DNA of 64,000 nt. Source: Colletes latitarsis. Taxonomy: Eukaryota > Arthropoda > Insecta > Hymenoptera > Colletidae. A model generated the notes under the pieces. That model was not told the origin of the DNA. It worked only from the letters and a program-made list of their open reading frames with translations, and did no database searches. Position numbers and translations under genes: made by a program. Below are positions 44,210-56,280 of the stretch, piece by piece (the stretch's first letter is position 1; every line of letters starts with the position of its first letter). The stretch covers positions 40,868,001 to 40,932,000 of the forward strand of contig NW_027488365.1 of the NCBI RefSeq assembly GCF_051014445.1. Reading direction: 5' to 3'.

Positions 44210-47200
44210 TGCCGCCCGCCTCGGCCGCGTGAAGCGCGACCGATGCCCCTTCGGGATTTTCACCGCCCGCCGTCACGCCGTCGGTGTCCTCCGCGACCGG
44301 CAGGAGGACCAGGCGAGTGATAGGTCGCTCAAATTCACCGCGCGACGTGCGGATGGAGACCACGCGGACTCGCCCATCTCGACCGGGGTATGCTCGGACT
44401 ATTCGTCCTAACCTCCACTGACCCGGGGGAAGATTATCGTCCCTGATGACCACGAGGTCGTTGGGTTGGAAGTCGCGCGCTGGCCGGGACCGCCGATATC
44501 GCTGCTGAAGGGACAGCACGTAGTCGCGCTGCCACCGCTTCCAAAAATGATCGCGTATTCGGGTGACGAGCTGCCAACGGGAGAGCAGCGACGTCGCCGC
44601 TGCTTCGGGAACGCGAAGCGGAAGCGCTAGCAGGGGGCCGCCGATTAGAAAATGTCCCGGAGTGAGTGCCGCACTATCGTCCACATCCGTCGACAGGGGT
44701 GTAAGCGGACGCGAATTGAGGCACGCCTCGACCATGGCTAACAGCGTCGCGAGTTCCTCGAAGGTGGGAGGGTGCTCGCGGGTGACCCTACGAAGACGAT
44801 GCTTCACGCTTTTCACCCCGGCTTTCCACAAGCCTCCGAAGTGCGTGGCATTGGGGGGGGGGGGGGATGAATCGCCACGATAACTCCTCGGCCTGAATGA
44901 ACGCGGTGAACCCGGCAGACCGCGTTGCCGACCGGATGGAGGCCCGCAGCTCACGATCCGCGCCGCGGAAGTTGGTGCCGTTGTCACTCCAAACCTCGGT
45001 TGGCCTACCGCGTTGAGAAACGAAGCGCTGAAGCGCTGCAAGGAAGCCGGCGGACGAGCAATTGGACACCAGTTCTAAGTGAACTGCCCTTGTGGCAACG
45101 CATACGAATACGCAGATATAGGCCTTGCGGGTCCGAGATCCGCGACCTCGAGCGATCCTAGTGGACAAGGGCCTGGCGTAGTCGACTCCCACACGTGAGA
45201 ATGGACGCGAGGGGGTAATCCGAGCGGGAGGTAGATCAGCCATCAACTGTACTCCAGTTTGAGCGCGATATCGGGTGCAGACCACGCAACGGTGTACCAC
45301 GGAGCGAACCGCTGATCTGGCGCCCAACATCCAATAGGTGCTTCTTAACACCCCGAGAGTGAGTTGGGGGCCCCCGTGCATTGCTCGTAGATGCGCATGC
45401 TCAATGATGCGGGCCGTGAGTGGTGACCGCGGAAGGATTATCGCCTGCCGGGCGTCATATGGGCCTGGCGCGTGATGGATGCGTCGCCCCACCCGGATTA
45501 CGCTGTCTTCGTCGACAAATGGGACGAGCGTGGTCAGCGGACTCGACGTGGAGACGGGCTTTCCCTCCCGAAGATTACGTAATTCCGCTCGAAACTCGTT
45601 AAACTGTATCCACCGAAACCAAAATACACGCGCCCGGCGGCTTATCCGGTATGTCGCGAACATCGAGCGGCCCCGGGTCGCGTGTAGCAAGGGATGCTTG
45701 GCTCGCGTGGATGAAACGCAGAATATGAGCGGTGATGCGTAGAAGTCGCGGCCACGATGGGACGCCATTCGGAAGGGGTTCGAGGGGACTACTCGCGGGA
45801 GTAGCCGAGTAATGCGCGATTGTCGTACGCACTTCCGGTGCGACCGTTGGGGACGCGTCGTCCTGAGCGGGCCAGTCTGAGCGAGGGCTCCAGAGCCAGC
45901 CGGGGCCGTGCCACCACAGAGTATGGGCGAGAAAGGCTTCGGGTAACATTCCCCGGGATGCGCAGTCGGCGGGATTGTCGCGGGTCGGCACGTGTTGCCA
46001 GGACGCCGAGGGAAGTGCAGTCTGGATCTCGGAGTCGCGATTCGTCACAAAAACCTGCCATGTAGAAGGGTGTCGGCGGAGCCATTCTAGGACAACCCGG
46101 GAGTCCGTCCAAGCAAAAATGCTAGCCCGTACGAAGGATGTTTCGGCGTGAATGCGCGCGAGGAGGCGCGTGAGCAGCACCGCGGCGCACAACTCGAGGC
46201 GAGGAATGCTCAACGTTTTGACCGGGGCGACACGCGTCTTAGCTACGAGAAGCGTGACGAGGATCGCCGCTCCCCCTTCCGACGCGACTCGGGCGTAGAC
46301 CACTGCCGCGTACGCACGAGAGGACGCGTCGGCAAACCCGTGCAGCTCCAACGCCATGTTGCCCGGCGACAGCCCGCACCATCGTGGTACGCGTACGTGA
46401 CGCAGTAAATGCAGTTCCGCTGCATAGCGTCACCACTCCTGCAGCAATTCCGGCGGAAGAGGTGACTCCCAGTCGACCCCGCGAATCCATAGGCTTTGTA
46501 AGATAATTTTCGCGACAATGATGACCGGTGACACACAACCAAGAGGGTCGAATAGCCGCGCCGTCATGGATAATACGGATCGCTTCGTGGGAGTCGCTGC
46601 GCTGGGCTTGTCCACGCGAAACGCGAACACGTCGTTCTCGGGGTTCCACTGAAGCCCTAAAACGGAATGGAATGGCTCATCCTCCCATCCTAAGGGAAGG
46701 GAATTTTCCGGCAAGGCTCCTTCCGGGAGAGCGGCCGCCTCAATTGCTGCCCATTTCCCCAACGAGATCCCGCCATTCGCGAGCAACGAGGTTAGGTCGT
46801 GACGCGTCGCGATGGCTTCGGCCAGAGTGTCAGCCCCGAAGATGACGTCGTCGACGTAGAAGTTGTGGGTGAGAACGAGGCGATCGCGTGGGAAAGAGCT
46901 TCCGTCGTCATCCGTCAGCTGCCGTAGAACCCGCTGCGCTAAAAATGGTGCGGAGGCAGTGCCATACGCAACGGTACGTAATGCGAAGGTGCCCGGTTCT
47001 TGTGTTCATTCGCGAGGCCACAAGATGCATTGGTACGCGTGATCTTCCGGATCAACTAAAATTTGACGATACATTTTTTATATGTCGGCCTTTAGAGCGA
47101 CGCGCTTGATTCGCCACTGGAGCAGAATTGAAATCAAATCGGCCTGTAATTTCGGTCCCACCAGGAGGTGGTCGTTGAGCGACGTGCCGTTCGAGGTCAC

Positions 47201-47460
47201 AGCGGACGCATTAAAAACTATGCGGAGCTTGGAGGTCTGCTCGTGCACCACTGCATGGTGTGGTAAATAGACCGGCTCCGTCGCGAACGGAGTGCTGACG
47301 GGAGCCATATGGCCAAGAGCATCATATTCGCGCAAAAACTCGACATATTGCGCTCCTAGTGTCGTGGTCTGCGATCGAGGGATCGCAGGAGTGCGACCGC
47401 GCGGGAACAGGCTCGCCGATGTTAACAGGCGGCTCGGTGCGAAAGGGCAGTCGTACAACC
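44184..47460 (-). pseudogene. BEL/Pao 2 pol: RT, RNase H, integrase, disrupted
   Basis: The reading region starts beside the nested element with VVRLPF and runs leftward. RT motifs are LRIVFNASA and NFYVDDVIFGADTL (near 46856), RNase H has GFADASSRAYAAVVY and WTDSRVVLEWLRRHPSTW, and integrase has SDNGTNFRGADREL and HFGGLWKAGVKS. Lesions are a frameshift between about 47440 and 47370; TAA 47078-47080; TGA 47006-47008; TGA 46430-46432, where tryptophan is expected; a frameshift near 45600-45640; and a frameshift at a G14 run (44853-44866). The conserved DYAGP of the integrase reads DYARP. The frame ends inside the LTR. Confidence 0.9.
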
Positions 47461-47842
47461 CCTCAGGGGCTGCCAGCCTTTCAGCTGCAGTACGGGCTTA
47501 ACGAACCCGGGGTACCCGAGTCATACACACACCGTAAGCCTCCTGTTGGTCGTTACAACGACCCATTCACAATTCCCTATTGGTTTTGTGAATGGTACGT
47601 GACGGCAGGAGGAACGGGGGTCTTGGCTTAACCGCCTGGGCCACGAGTATGGCGACTCTATAAAATCGCCCTCCAATCCTAAGCTATGGTGCGCGGCGAT
47701 GGGATGCATGGTAGGGGGAGAAGGCCCAATCCCAAGCGACCACCTCCGGGGAACCTGCCGAACCCCCGGAGTATTAGGCTTACCCGGGTAAGGCGGCTCT
47801 GCCCGGGTGGACCTTTATTTCCGACCATCTCGTGGGACTATT
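47461..47842 (+). promoter_or_regulatory. 5'UTR of copy 4
   Basis: Inverted repeats: CCTCCTG 47539-47545 with CAGGAGG 47606-47612, enclosing GGTCGTT 47548-47554 with AACGACC 47557-47563 and CATTCACAA 47564-47572 with TTGTGAATG 47586-47594. Together they make a three-way junction. A GGCGA...TCGCC stem with TATAAAA in its loop follows near 47650-47669. The full 5' end also forms CCCC-TCA-GGGG. Confidence 0.6.
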
Positions 47843-49717
47843 ATGGACACAGAAAATAAAATGGGGATGGGGCGGGTTTTGTCGGTTGGGGAGGACGGAG
47901 ACGGGGTTGGGGTTAGGGTGGCGGCGCTCGCGCCCCACTCAGCGCCAGGTCCGGCTTCGTGGAGGGTGGAGGAGGACGACGAGACGGCGTCGGTCTCGTC
48001 CTTCTCCTCCAGCACGAGCCACATAGGCTCTAAGAAGAAGAGGACGGGGCAGGCCGTCATCGAGGTGGGCGGGGCGATGAGCCCGTCGGTGAGGTTGAGT
48101 TGCCTCAGGGACGAGGTGACCGAGGAGATATCGGAGAGGATCTCCTCGTCCCTGAGGCGGGTGGAGAAAGTCGCCGCTGCCTGCGCCTTTAAGGGGCAGA
48201 AAAGCGGTGGCGCGGAGGCCCTGAAGGCCGCGGCGGAGGAAATGAGGGAGGCGGCGCGGGAGCTCAGAGGGCGGAACGCCCGTCTGCAGCTCCTGTTGGA
48301 GGAGGAGCGACAGGGGAGGAGGAGGGCAGAGGCGCTGTGGAACAGTGCGGCCCTCCCTCCCATCCTCCCTCCTCCTCCACCGCCGCGTCCCTCGGCGGAG
48401 GTAAATAAGCGGAGTGCGGCGGCAGTGGTGCGGGGCACCGCGGGCCCCTCCACCCGCACTCCGCCCGTGAAGAAGTCCCCGTCCTCCTCAGAAGACGATC
48501 TTCTGAGGAGGATTGGGGACATGATTGATGGCAAGCTGGCCGCCTTCCGGGAGGAGCTCCTCGCCGGAAGAGCGGTCAGCAGGAAGGCGGTGCCTCCCCG
48601 ACCTGTTCCGGTACAGTCGGGGAAGGCAAAGAAGGGCGAAGTGAAGGCTCCGCCCAGCGTTGCGGCACCAGGGCCCCGGGTCGCGACCCCCAAGGGGGGT
48701 GGTGTACCCGTGGTCGCGGTGGTCGCGTCCTCCACAGCACCCTGCCAAGGGGGGGTGGCGTGGAGTGAGGTGGTGGGGCGGTAGGCGAAGCGGGCGGCGA
48801 GGAAGGCCTCGCAACCGCAGCCTCCGCCTCCGCCGCCGGCGGCCAAGGTAAAGGCCGCGAAGGTCGGGAAGGCACGACCAGGTCGTCCCCCAAAAACGGC
48901 AGCGGTGACGCTGACCGTTGCGCAGGGGGGCGACCTGACCCTCGCGGAGGCGATGCGGCTCGCCAGGGAGAATATCTCCCTGGAAGAGCTGGGCATCGCC
49001 TCCGTGAGGGCGAAGAGGGCCGTGACCGGGGGTCTCTTGCTGGAGATCCCCGGTGCAGAAGGCGGCGCGAAGGCGGATCGTCTCGCCCAGAGGCTCCGGG
49101 AGCAGCTGGGCGAGCGAGGTGTCCGGGTCGCCCGGCCCACGAAGCGCACGGAGATGCGCGTTTGTGGGCTGGACGACTCGGTCAGCGCACAGGATGTGTC
49201 CCGTGCCCTTGCGAGGGCGGGGGACTGTCCTGTGGAGGACCTGCGGATCGGAGAGATCCGCAGGTCGCCCTCCGGCCTCGGGTCGGTGTGGGCCCGGTGC
49301 CCCCTCTCCGCCGCCCGTAAGGTGGCGGAATCCGGGAGGGTGTTGGTGGGGTGGGTTTCGGCGCGAGTGGAAATCCTCGCGCCGCGCCCGCTCCAGTGTC
49401 ACCGCTGCCTCGAATTGGGGCACGTGAGGCAGTGGTGCACCTCGCCGGTGGACCGCAGCGGTCAGTGTTACCGCTGCGGTGCCAAAGAGCACCGTGCGAG
49501 CCAGTGCTCGGCGGCCCCCCACTGCCCGCTGTGTGCGGACATGGGGAGGCCAGCCGATCACAGGGTGGGGAGCAAGAAGTGCTCCCCCCCCCTCCCGGAA
49601 GGAGAGGAAGAGGCGGGCTGCACCGGCTCCGGTGCCGAGGGCGGTGGCATCGTCCTCCATGGAGGTGGACGGTGCTACGGGGACGGACGGCCGGGAGGAG
49701 GCTGGCGCGGCCATTAA
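47843..49717 (+). pseudogene. ORF1 of copy 4, one nonsense codon
   Basis: The same 624-residue gag-like protein as copy 3 from ATG 47843, interrupted by TAG 48782-48784 where copy 3 has lysine. The frame then stays open to TAA 49715-49717. The coiled-coil region lies before and the three zinc knuckles after the stop, so the truncated product would lack RNA-binding knuckles. It has the nine-C run, as in copy 3. Confidence 0.9.
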
Positions 49718-49720
49718 TTA

Positions 49721-52700
49721 ATGCCGCCCCGCCTCCTCCTCCAGGCCAACCTCAACCACTGCCGCGCGGCACAGGACTTGATGTCCCAAGTCCTCGCGGA
49801 GTGGGGGGTTGGCCTGGCGGTCGCCGCCGAGCCGTACCGCGTCCCTGATCACCCTCATTGGGTGGGCGACGCGGACGGCTTGGTGGCGACGGTATGGGGA
49901 GGGGGCGCCCGGTCCCCACCGTTCTCCTTGTTGGAGCGCGGTCGGGGATTCGTCGCCGTGGACTGGGGGGGAGTCGCTGTGGTGGGGTGCTACATTTCGC
50001 CCAGTAGCGGTCACGCTGCGTTCGAGCTGTACTTGGCCGAGGTCGCGGCATGCGTGCAGCGCTACGCGGCCCGGCCGGTGCTGGTCCTGGGGGATTTTAA
50101 TGCCAAGTCGGTGGCTTGGGGATCCCCCAGGACCTACGTTCGCGGCGGGATCCTGGGCGATTGGGCGGCGGGGCTCGACCTCCGGGTATTGAACCGGGGG
50201 TCGGAGCACACATGCGTGCGGCGATATGGGGGGTCCATCGTGGATGTTGGATTCGCGACCCCCAACGCCGTGCGCATGGTGTCGGGTTGGCATGTGGTCG
50301 CGGGGGCAGAGACACTCTCCGATCACCGGTACATCCGGATGGAGGTCTCTGCCGCCGCGAGTGCATCCCGACACGGCCGCCTGCGTGGCACCCCACCACG
50401 CCGCTGGGTGCTTCGGCGCCTGGACAAGGACGCCCTGATGGCAGCTGCCCTCGCTGCAACTTGGCCGCAGGGAGCGGCCGAGTTGCCGAGCATAGAGGAG
50501 GAGGTCGCCCGGCTCGAAGCATTGGTCGCGGGTATTTGCGACGCGGCGATGCCTCGGGTCGGGCGGGGTTCTCCTCGCCGGGCGGTGTACTGGTGGTCGG
50601 ACGCGATCGCGGAGTTGCGAGTCGCGACTGTCCGCGCCCGACGCCAGTACACCCGCGCGCGCCGTCGTCAACGTACAGGCGACGGCGTGGCGCGAGCGAG
50701 GGCAGCTGATGACCTGTATGGAGCATACCGCGTGGCGCGGGTTGCTCTGCAGGTCGCCATCAAACGGGCCAAGACCCAGGCATGGAAGGAGCTCCTCCAG
50801 ACCCTTGATGACGATCCATGGGGGCGCCCATATAAGGTGGTGCTGAATAGGCTCCGCCCGTGGGCGCCCCCCGTCACCGAGGGTCTTGACCCCCGGCTGC
50901 TGGAGGACGTGGTCAATACACTCTTCCCAATTGGGGAGAGGGGACCGCGTCCTCCGGCGGCGGCGGCTGTCCCAGTGGAGTGGACGGCCTAGCTGGGGGT
51001 CACGCAGGAGGAGCTGGCAGCGGCCATCAGACGGCTCGGGGTTCGTAACACGACCCCGGGGCCGGATGGTGTGCCCGGCCGGGTTTGGGTCTTGACCCAG
51101 GGCGTCCTTGGGGCCGACCTCAGGCGGTTGTTCGACCGCTGCCTGAGGGACGGGCGATTCCCTCCCAGTTGGAAGGTGGCGAGGATAGTCCTCCTCCGGA
51201 AGGAGGGTCGGCCCGCGGAGTCTCCCTCCGCATACCGGCCCATTTGTCTCCTCGACGAGGTGGGCAAGCTCTTCGAGCGTGTGATTGCTGCCCGCCTCGT
51301 CGAGCACCTGTCGCGGGGTGATCCCGGTCTGGCCGACTGCCAGTTCGGTTTCCGGGGGGGCCGATCGACTATCGACGCGATAGGTCGTGTGAGGGCCCTC
51401 TCGGGGGCGGCCGTCTCCCGGGGAGGGGTGGCATTGGGAATCTCCTTGGATATTGCCAGTGCCTTTAACACCCTCCCCTGCGAAGAGATAAGGAGGGGAC
51501 TCGAATATCATCGAGTCCCCCCTTGTCTCAGGGCGGTCGTCGGGGATTATCTCCGCCGCAGGTGGATCGAGTATCCGGGCCGGGATGGTGATATGCGGAG
51601 GGAGGTGTACTGCGGTGTTCCGCAGGGGTCGGTCCTCGGGCCACTCCTGTGGAACATCGCGTACGACTCGGTGTTGCGGGCCGGCCTCCCCGACGGCGTC
51701 AGCACGGTGTGTTATGCGGATGACACACTGGTGCTGGCCGTCGGGGCGCACTGGGGGAGGGCCATGCGTCGCGCGGAGGAGGGGTCGCAACGCGTCGTCG
51801 ACCGGATCAGGGGGATGGGGATGACGGTGGCGGTCCATAAGACCGAGGTGATTGCGTTTCATTCACCTCGGCAGGATCCGCCACCCCCTCTGATCCGGGT
51901 GGGTGGGGCTGACATCGAGGTGAAGCCCCAGATCAGGTATCTAGGGCTGATCCTCGATAGCCACTGGCGTTTCGAGGAGCATTTCCGCTGCCTGGTCCCC
52001 CGGTTGGAAAGGATGGTTGCGGCTCTGGGCCGGATCCTGCCCAACCTGGGGGGCCCGGCGGGCCGAGTTCGTCGCCTCTATGTGGCAATGGTCCAGTCGG
52101 TGGCCCTATACGGGGCCCCCGTCTGGGCGGACGACCTGGCTGCCTCCCGGCGCAGCATGACTATGCTGCGTCGGGTGCAGAGGCGCATGGCGCTCAGGGT
52201 CGTCCGCGGGTATCGGACCATGTCACATGAGGCGGCGACGGTTCTAGCGGGGATGCCGCCCATGGACCTGCTCGCGCGGTCGCACGCGGTGATGTACCGG
52301 CACCGCGTCGACCGTCGCGCGGGGGTGGGGGCGGTCCCGGGCGGGCAGGAACCTGCTTGGGGCGATTTGAAGCGCCAGGCCCGGCAGTCCGTGTTGCTCG
52401 CGTGGCAGGAGCGGCTGGCTCTGCCAACCGCGGGGCACCGGACTGTCGGGGCGGTTCGGCCACTCCTGAAGGAGTGGCTGGACAGAGGCCATGGCAGCCT
52501 CACCTACCGGATGGCACAGGTATTTTCCGGGCATGGCAGCTTCGGAAGATACCTGTGCCGGATAGGGAAGGAGCCGACGGCGCGTTGCTGCCACTGCGAC
52601 GCTGAGCAGGACACGGCGGATCATACCCTGGAGGTATGCCTCGCGTGGGAGGGGGAGCGCCGTGTCCTGGTCGGCGTCGTCGGGCGGGATGTCTCGCTGC

Positions 52701-52903
52701 CGGGCGTGGTGCGCGCCATGCTCGGCAGCGAGGAGATGTGGAGGGCCGTGGCCTCCTTCTGCGAGAACGTAATGTCGCAGAAGGAGGCCGCGGGGAGGGA
52801 GCGCGAGCTTCAGCGGCGCGCTGAAGCTCGCGCTCGTGCGGTGGCCCGAGGTCGTCGCCCGGTCGCAAGGCGTCGCGGGCGGCCGCCTCGGCGTGGCGGA
52901 TGA
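49721..52903 (+). pseudogene. ORF2 of copy 4 (endonuclease-RT), one nonsense codon
   Basis: 3183 bp, the same length as in copy 1. TAG 50990-50992 replaces glutamate (VEWTAE in copy 1) between the endonuclease and the RT; there is no frameshift. The endonuclease residues (AEPY, GDFNAKS, SDHRY), YADD and the C-terminal knuckle are all intact. Confidence 0.9.
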
Positions 52904-53419
52904 CCTAGGCTGGGAGGGGGGTCCTGAGGGGACCCTCCTCCCGCCAGGCGGCGCCGGGTCGGACCGGTTGGGGGTAGGAGTGCCTCCCCCTACCGGTCCG
53001 ACGCAAGGGGTGGCACCCTCGGCGGTCTGGTGCGGCCATGAACGCCCGGCCGCCGAGGGGTGGAAACGGGGTCGCGGGCGGTTGCGAGTTGGGGCTCGCA
53101 GCCGCCACTAAACGCGGCCCCGGGACGGATAGCGGCGGGATGGAGTGGCCCCGTCCCGCCGCTATGAGGCAGTGTGTCTACTGGGGGGACCGATTGTCCC
53201 CCCGGGGGATGGGCGCGCAAGCGCGGGCACGGGGAGGATACCGGAAGAATGCTTCGAGCGATTCCCGGTATCCTCCCAAAGCGTGCCGAAGGGTCACCGT
53301 GGGGTTTTTAGTGGGTAGGTCCCGCGCCTGTCGTTGTACGGGCGCGGGGAATCCCACACGCCCCTCCCACCTCTCCCCAAGGAGGTGGGAGGGAGTCTTT
53401 CGAAGATTTTCCCCACGAC
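52904..53419 (+). promoter_or_regulatory. Structured 3'UTR of copy 4
   Basis: Same stems as copy 1. One hairpin arm differs (gcgcgcaagcgcg instead of gcgcgaaagcgcg), affecting only the loop. Confidence 0.7.
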
Positions 53420-53442
53420 AAAAAAAAAAAAAAAAAAAAAAA

Positions 53443-55464
53443 GTGTTGTTCGCATCGAACTTCTTCCGGCGATAGCGAAGGAGACGCGACCTCCTCAATC
53501 TCCCAGAACCGACGCAGTAGGGAGTCGACGTCATCTCCCGTCGGCGGAGCGAGCGCGCGAGCATGATACACACCCGCCGAGGACATCTCGCGAGCGGTGG
53601 GCCCGGAGACCACCCACCCGAACGCGGTGTGCTGCGCAATGGGGTCCTGCGCTCGACCACGACGCAATCCCGGGAGCAGGATCGCACCGAAATAATCTGC
53701 GCCTAATAAGACGTCGATGCCGCGAGATTCAGACGAATTGGAATCTGCGAGAGGCAAGTCTCGGATGTGAGGCCACGCAGTCGGAGAGAAGCCGGACACT
53801 CCCGAATAGGCGGCGTGGCGGGGTAGGACGAGAGCCGTCACTGTTGTATAAGCCAGGTCAGTACCTGCATGCCGGAGTAATATTTCGACCTTCGCGAGCG
53901 ATGTACCCACTAAGACTCCCCCCGCCCCCGTGATTTCTGTAGCGGCCTTTCGTTTTTGCAGGTGGAGTGTCTGTACCAAGGACTCGGACACAAAGGAGGC
54001 CTCCGAACCCTGGTCGCGTAATACGCGGACCGAGACGTGCCCCCCGGATGCCGACCGCGCTTGCACGACAGCTGACGCGAGCAGTACAGGGGTACTCGCG
54101 CGCTCTAGAGGGGCCGCGGCGCACGTATAGACGGACCGAGTGCCGTTAGATCCCGAAAGAATGCCAGTGGGTTTCGAAGATGACGCTGCACGAACGCCTC
54201 CCGTCGGCGCTTCGACACTCGTCGCGGGAACGTGTAACAAACTGTGGTGATTGCGGTTACATCGCGAGCACGTGGTGCGAACCGGCCACGTCGAAACCAT
54301 GTGTCCATCGCGAAGACAGTTAAAACAGGCGTTGGTCCGTGTCACTAGGTCTCGCCACTGCGTAGGTTGTAGGCTATGGAACGCCGGACATCGATATAAC
54401 GGATGCTTCGATCCGCACATCGGGCACCGGTTCACAGCTGTATTCGCTGCGTGCGTGCGAACTCCCGTCGAGGGCGCCGATCGCGGCGCGGCGAGGCGCG
54501 CGGCCGAAGTTTCGGGCTTGTCGTGAAGCGCCTCGAGAGCGCGGATCCGCGCAACGAGGAATTGGTCGAGCTCGTCGAAGGTGGGGGGCTCGGTGCTTGC
54601 TCCGCGGGATATCTCCCACTCTCGTAGCGTACGGCGGTCTAGCTTGGCGGTAAGCAGGAAGACGATGACGTCATCCCATGTATCCACAGGGCGACCGATA
54701 CTGCGCAACATGGCAATCGACTCCTTCGTCGTGTCGCGAAGACGAGATAATTCGTCCGCGGACTCGCTAACAATAACCGGCAGCGAGATGAAATTGCTTA
54801 ATAATGTTGAGACAATCACGCGCTTGTTATTGTACCGGTCTGCTAGCATCATCCAGGCCGGTTCAAAATTCGCGTCGGTTATCGAGAAATGCGCGATCAG
54901 GTTCGAGGCATGACCTTCGGCGGACGATTTTAAATAGTGTAACCGTTTCATGTTCGTTAGGGACTTATTGTCTAACACGAGCGATTTGAACAGATCGCGG
55001 AAACTGTGCCATTCGGCGTACGACACAGCGACTTTGGGCAGCGGGATCCGCGCGAGTTTCGCCACGGAGATGGAGTCGCCTGTGGGCGCGGGAGTGGGAC
55101 TCGGTTGCGCGGCGCTGGTCGCAGTGCATTTCACTGCAACGTCGGCGAAAAAGTCGCACGATGCCCAATAGTTCTCCTGCACCTTTTCGAAGGTTTCCTC
55201 GGTAAAGTACGGCATGATAGACTTAGCGTAAGCGGGGACTAACTGCAGAAACTCCAGGTACAGCTTCTCGAAGCGCATCCACTCGCCGTCCAGTCTCTTG
55301 AGCCGTCCCTCGGCGGAAGCTGCGGAGAACTTAGCCAGCCCTTCCTTCCGGTAGTTACCCTCCATCCGGATGATGGAGTGGGCGATGACCTGCAGCTGGT
55401 GTAGGTGGGCATCCACGGCCTGATTGGTCAGCGGCGCTGATGTTGCAGCTCGTGCGGTCTCCAT
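53443..55464 (-). pseudogene. BEL/Pao 2 gag and protease (674 codons), cut by copy 4
   Basis: Open from ATG 55464 (METARAATSAP) to the insertion. The gag part aligns with element 1 and keeps the stretch (ADELSRLRDTTKE...GRPVDTWDD) deleted there. A zinc-knuckle region (CPMCGSKHPLYRC, then CFNCLRDGHMVSTW) has tryptophan in place of the last cysteine of the second knuckle. The protease carries RDQGSEASFVSESL, and FWEIEEVASPSL precedes the RT. It then runs into the poly(A) strand of copy 4. This half has no stop of its own, in contrast to the decayed pol half. Confidence 0.88.
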
Positions 55465-55483
55465 TTTGCGTCGTCCTCAGATC

Positions 55484-55501
55484 CGGCTCGAAGGACCACT
55501 T
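55484..55501 (-). other. Primer-binding site of BEL/Pao 2
   Basis: The minus strand reads TGGTCCTTCGAGCCGGAT starting at 55501, directly beside the 5' LTR. It is the same 18 bases as in element 1, so both families use the same tRNA primer. Confidence 0.78.
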
Positions 55502-55967
55502 TGTTATTGCCCAGACGAAAAGCGGCGCGGACGACGAACAGGGACGCGAAGAATGGCGCAGTAATTCACACAGTCGCAAATTTATTGTAAGATTGCACAA
55601 TGTTCACACTGCGGCAAGCGTAACTGCGACGCGGTGGGCACGTGTCCGATAACAGTTTCAAGGGCAACTCCCTAGGAGAATGCGCCAGGGCGACGAAGGT
55701 CCGCTCTCGATATCACTTACAATCGAATCGGCAGCTTGGATAGTTCTGCCGTTACAGGATCGCGCTCGACAAACCGTTGATCTTTCAAATCTCGTCCATA
55801 GATCGGTGACGGTAGCGCCAACCGTCGACACACATGACGCGCTCTCACAACACTCATTCCCACTCGCTCACGCAATCCACACCGCATGCACCTTAATTTC
55901 AAAACGAAGACGGTACAATAAACGTATTTCTACATCTTATCCTAATTCTTATACCTTATTCTAAACA
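55502..55967 (-). repeat. 5' LTR of BEL/Pao 2
   Basis: 466 bp, aligns with 43744-44209 over its whole length. Followed by the GCTAG target-site duplication and satellite. Confidence 0.9.
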
Positions 55968-56280
55968 GCTAGTAAGCAAGCTGTTAGCTAGTAAGCATGC
56001 AGTAAACGAGTAAGCGAGCAGGGAGCTAGTAAGCGAGGAGGAAGCTAGAATGCAATCAGTAAGCTAGAAAGCAAGCAGGGGGCTAGCAAGAAAGCAGTTA
56101 GCTAGTAAGCAAGCTGTTAGCTAGTAAGCAGGCAGTAAGATAGTGAGCAAGCAGTGTGCTAGTAAGCAAGCTGTAATCTAGAAAGCATGCAGCAAGCTAG
56201 AAAGCAAGTAGTAAGCTAGTAGGCAAGCCGTGAGCTAGTAAGAAAGCAGTATGCTAGTAAGTAAGCAGTAGGCTAGAAAG
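55968..56280. repeat. 19-bp satellite block 13
   Basis: Degenerate 19-bp units between BEL/Pao element 2 and an R1-like fragment. Confidence 0.85.

Larger units (their letters stand above)
47461..53442 (+). mobile_element. R1-clade-like retrotransposon, copy 4, full length, nested
   Basis: 5982 bp from CCCCTCAGGGG to a poly(A) at 53420-53442, inserted in BEL/Pao element 2 and not in satellite. It is nearly identical to copy 3. No target-site duplication is visible: the left flank ends gtcgtacaacc and the right begins gtgttgttcgc. Comparison with element 1 shows that about 12 codons of the host pol (between CEQH and VVRLPF) are missing, so the insertion came with a small target deletion. Confidence 0.93.
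43744..55967 (-). mobile_element. BEL/Pao LTR retrotransposon 2, with nested R1-like copy 4
   Basis: Two LTRs of 466 bp (43744-44209 and 55502-55967), flanked by GCTAG at 43739-43743 and 55968-55972, a motif of the satellite unit. On the minus strand it has a primer-binding site, gag-protease, RT, RNase H and integrase. R1-like copy 4 (47461-53442) is inserted between protease and RT. About twenty differences between the LTRs by eye and many coding lesions mark an old copy. It is a different family from element 1: the LTRs are unrelated, though the primer site is the same. Confidence 0.93.

Noticed and set aside
47461..47540. An HDV-like self-cleaving ribozyme at the 5' end, as in some R2-type elements
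   Set aside because: The 5' end forms a simple CCCC-TCA-GGGG hairpin; I could not fit the P1, P1.1 and P4 arrangement or a catalytic cytosine. A ribozyme motif search would settle it.
47807..47842. A GTG start 12 codons upstream of the ORF1 ATG
   Set aside because: Animal translation rarely starts at GTG; the ATG at 47843 (32966 in copy 3) is the natural start. The upstream extension is open only by chance.
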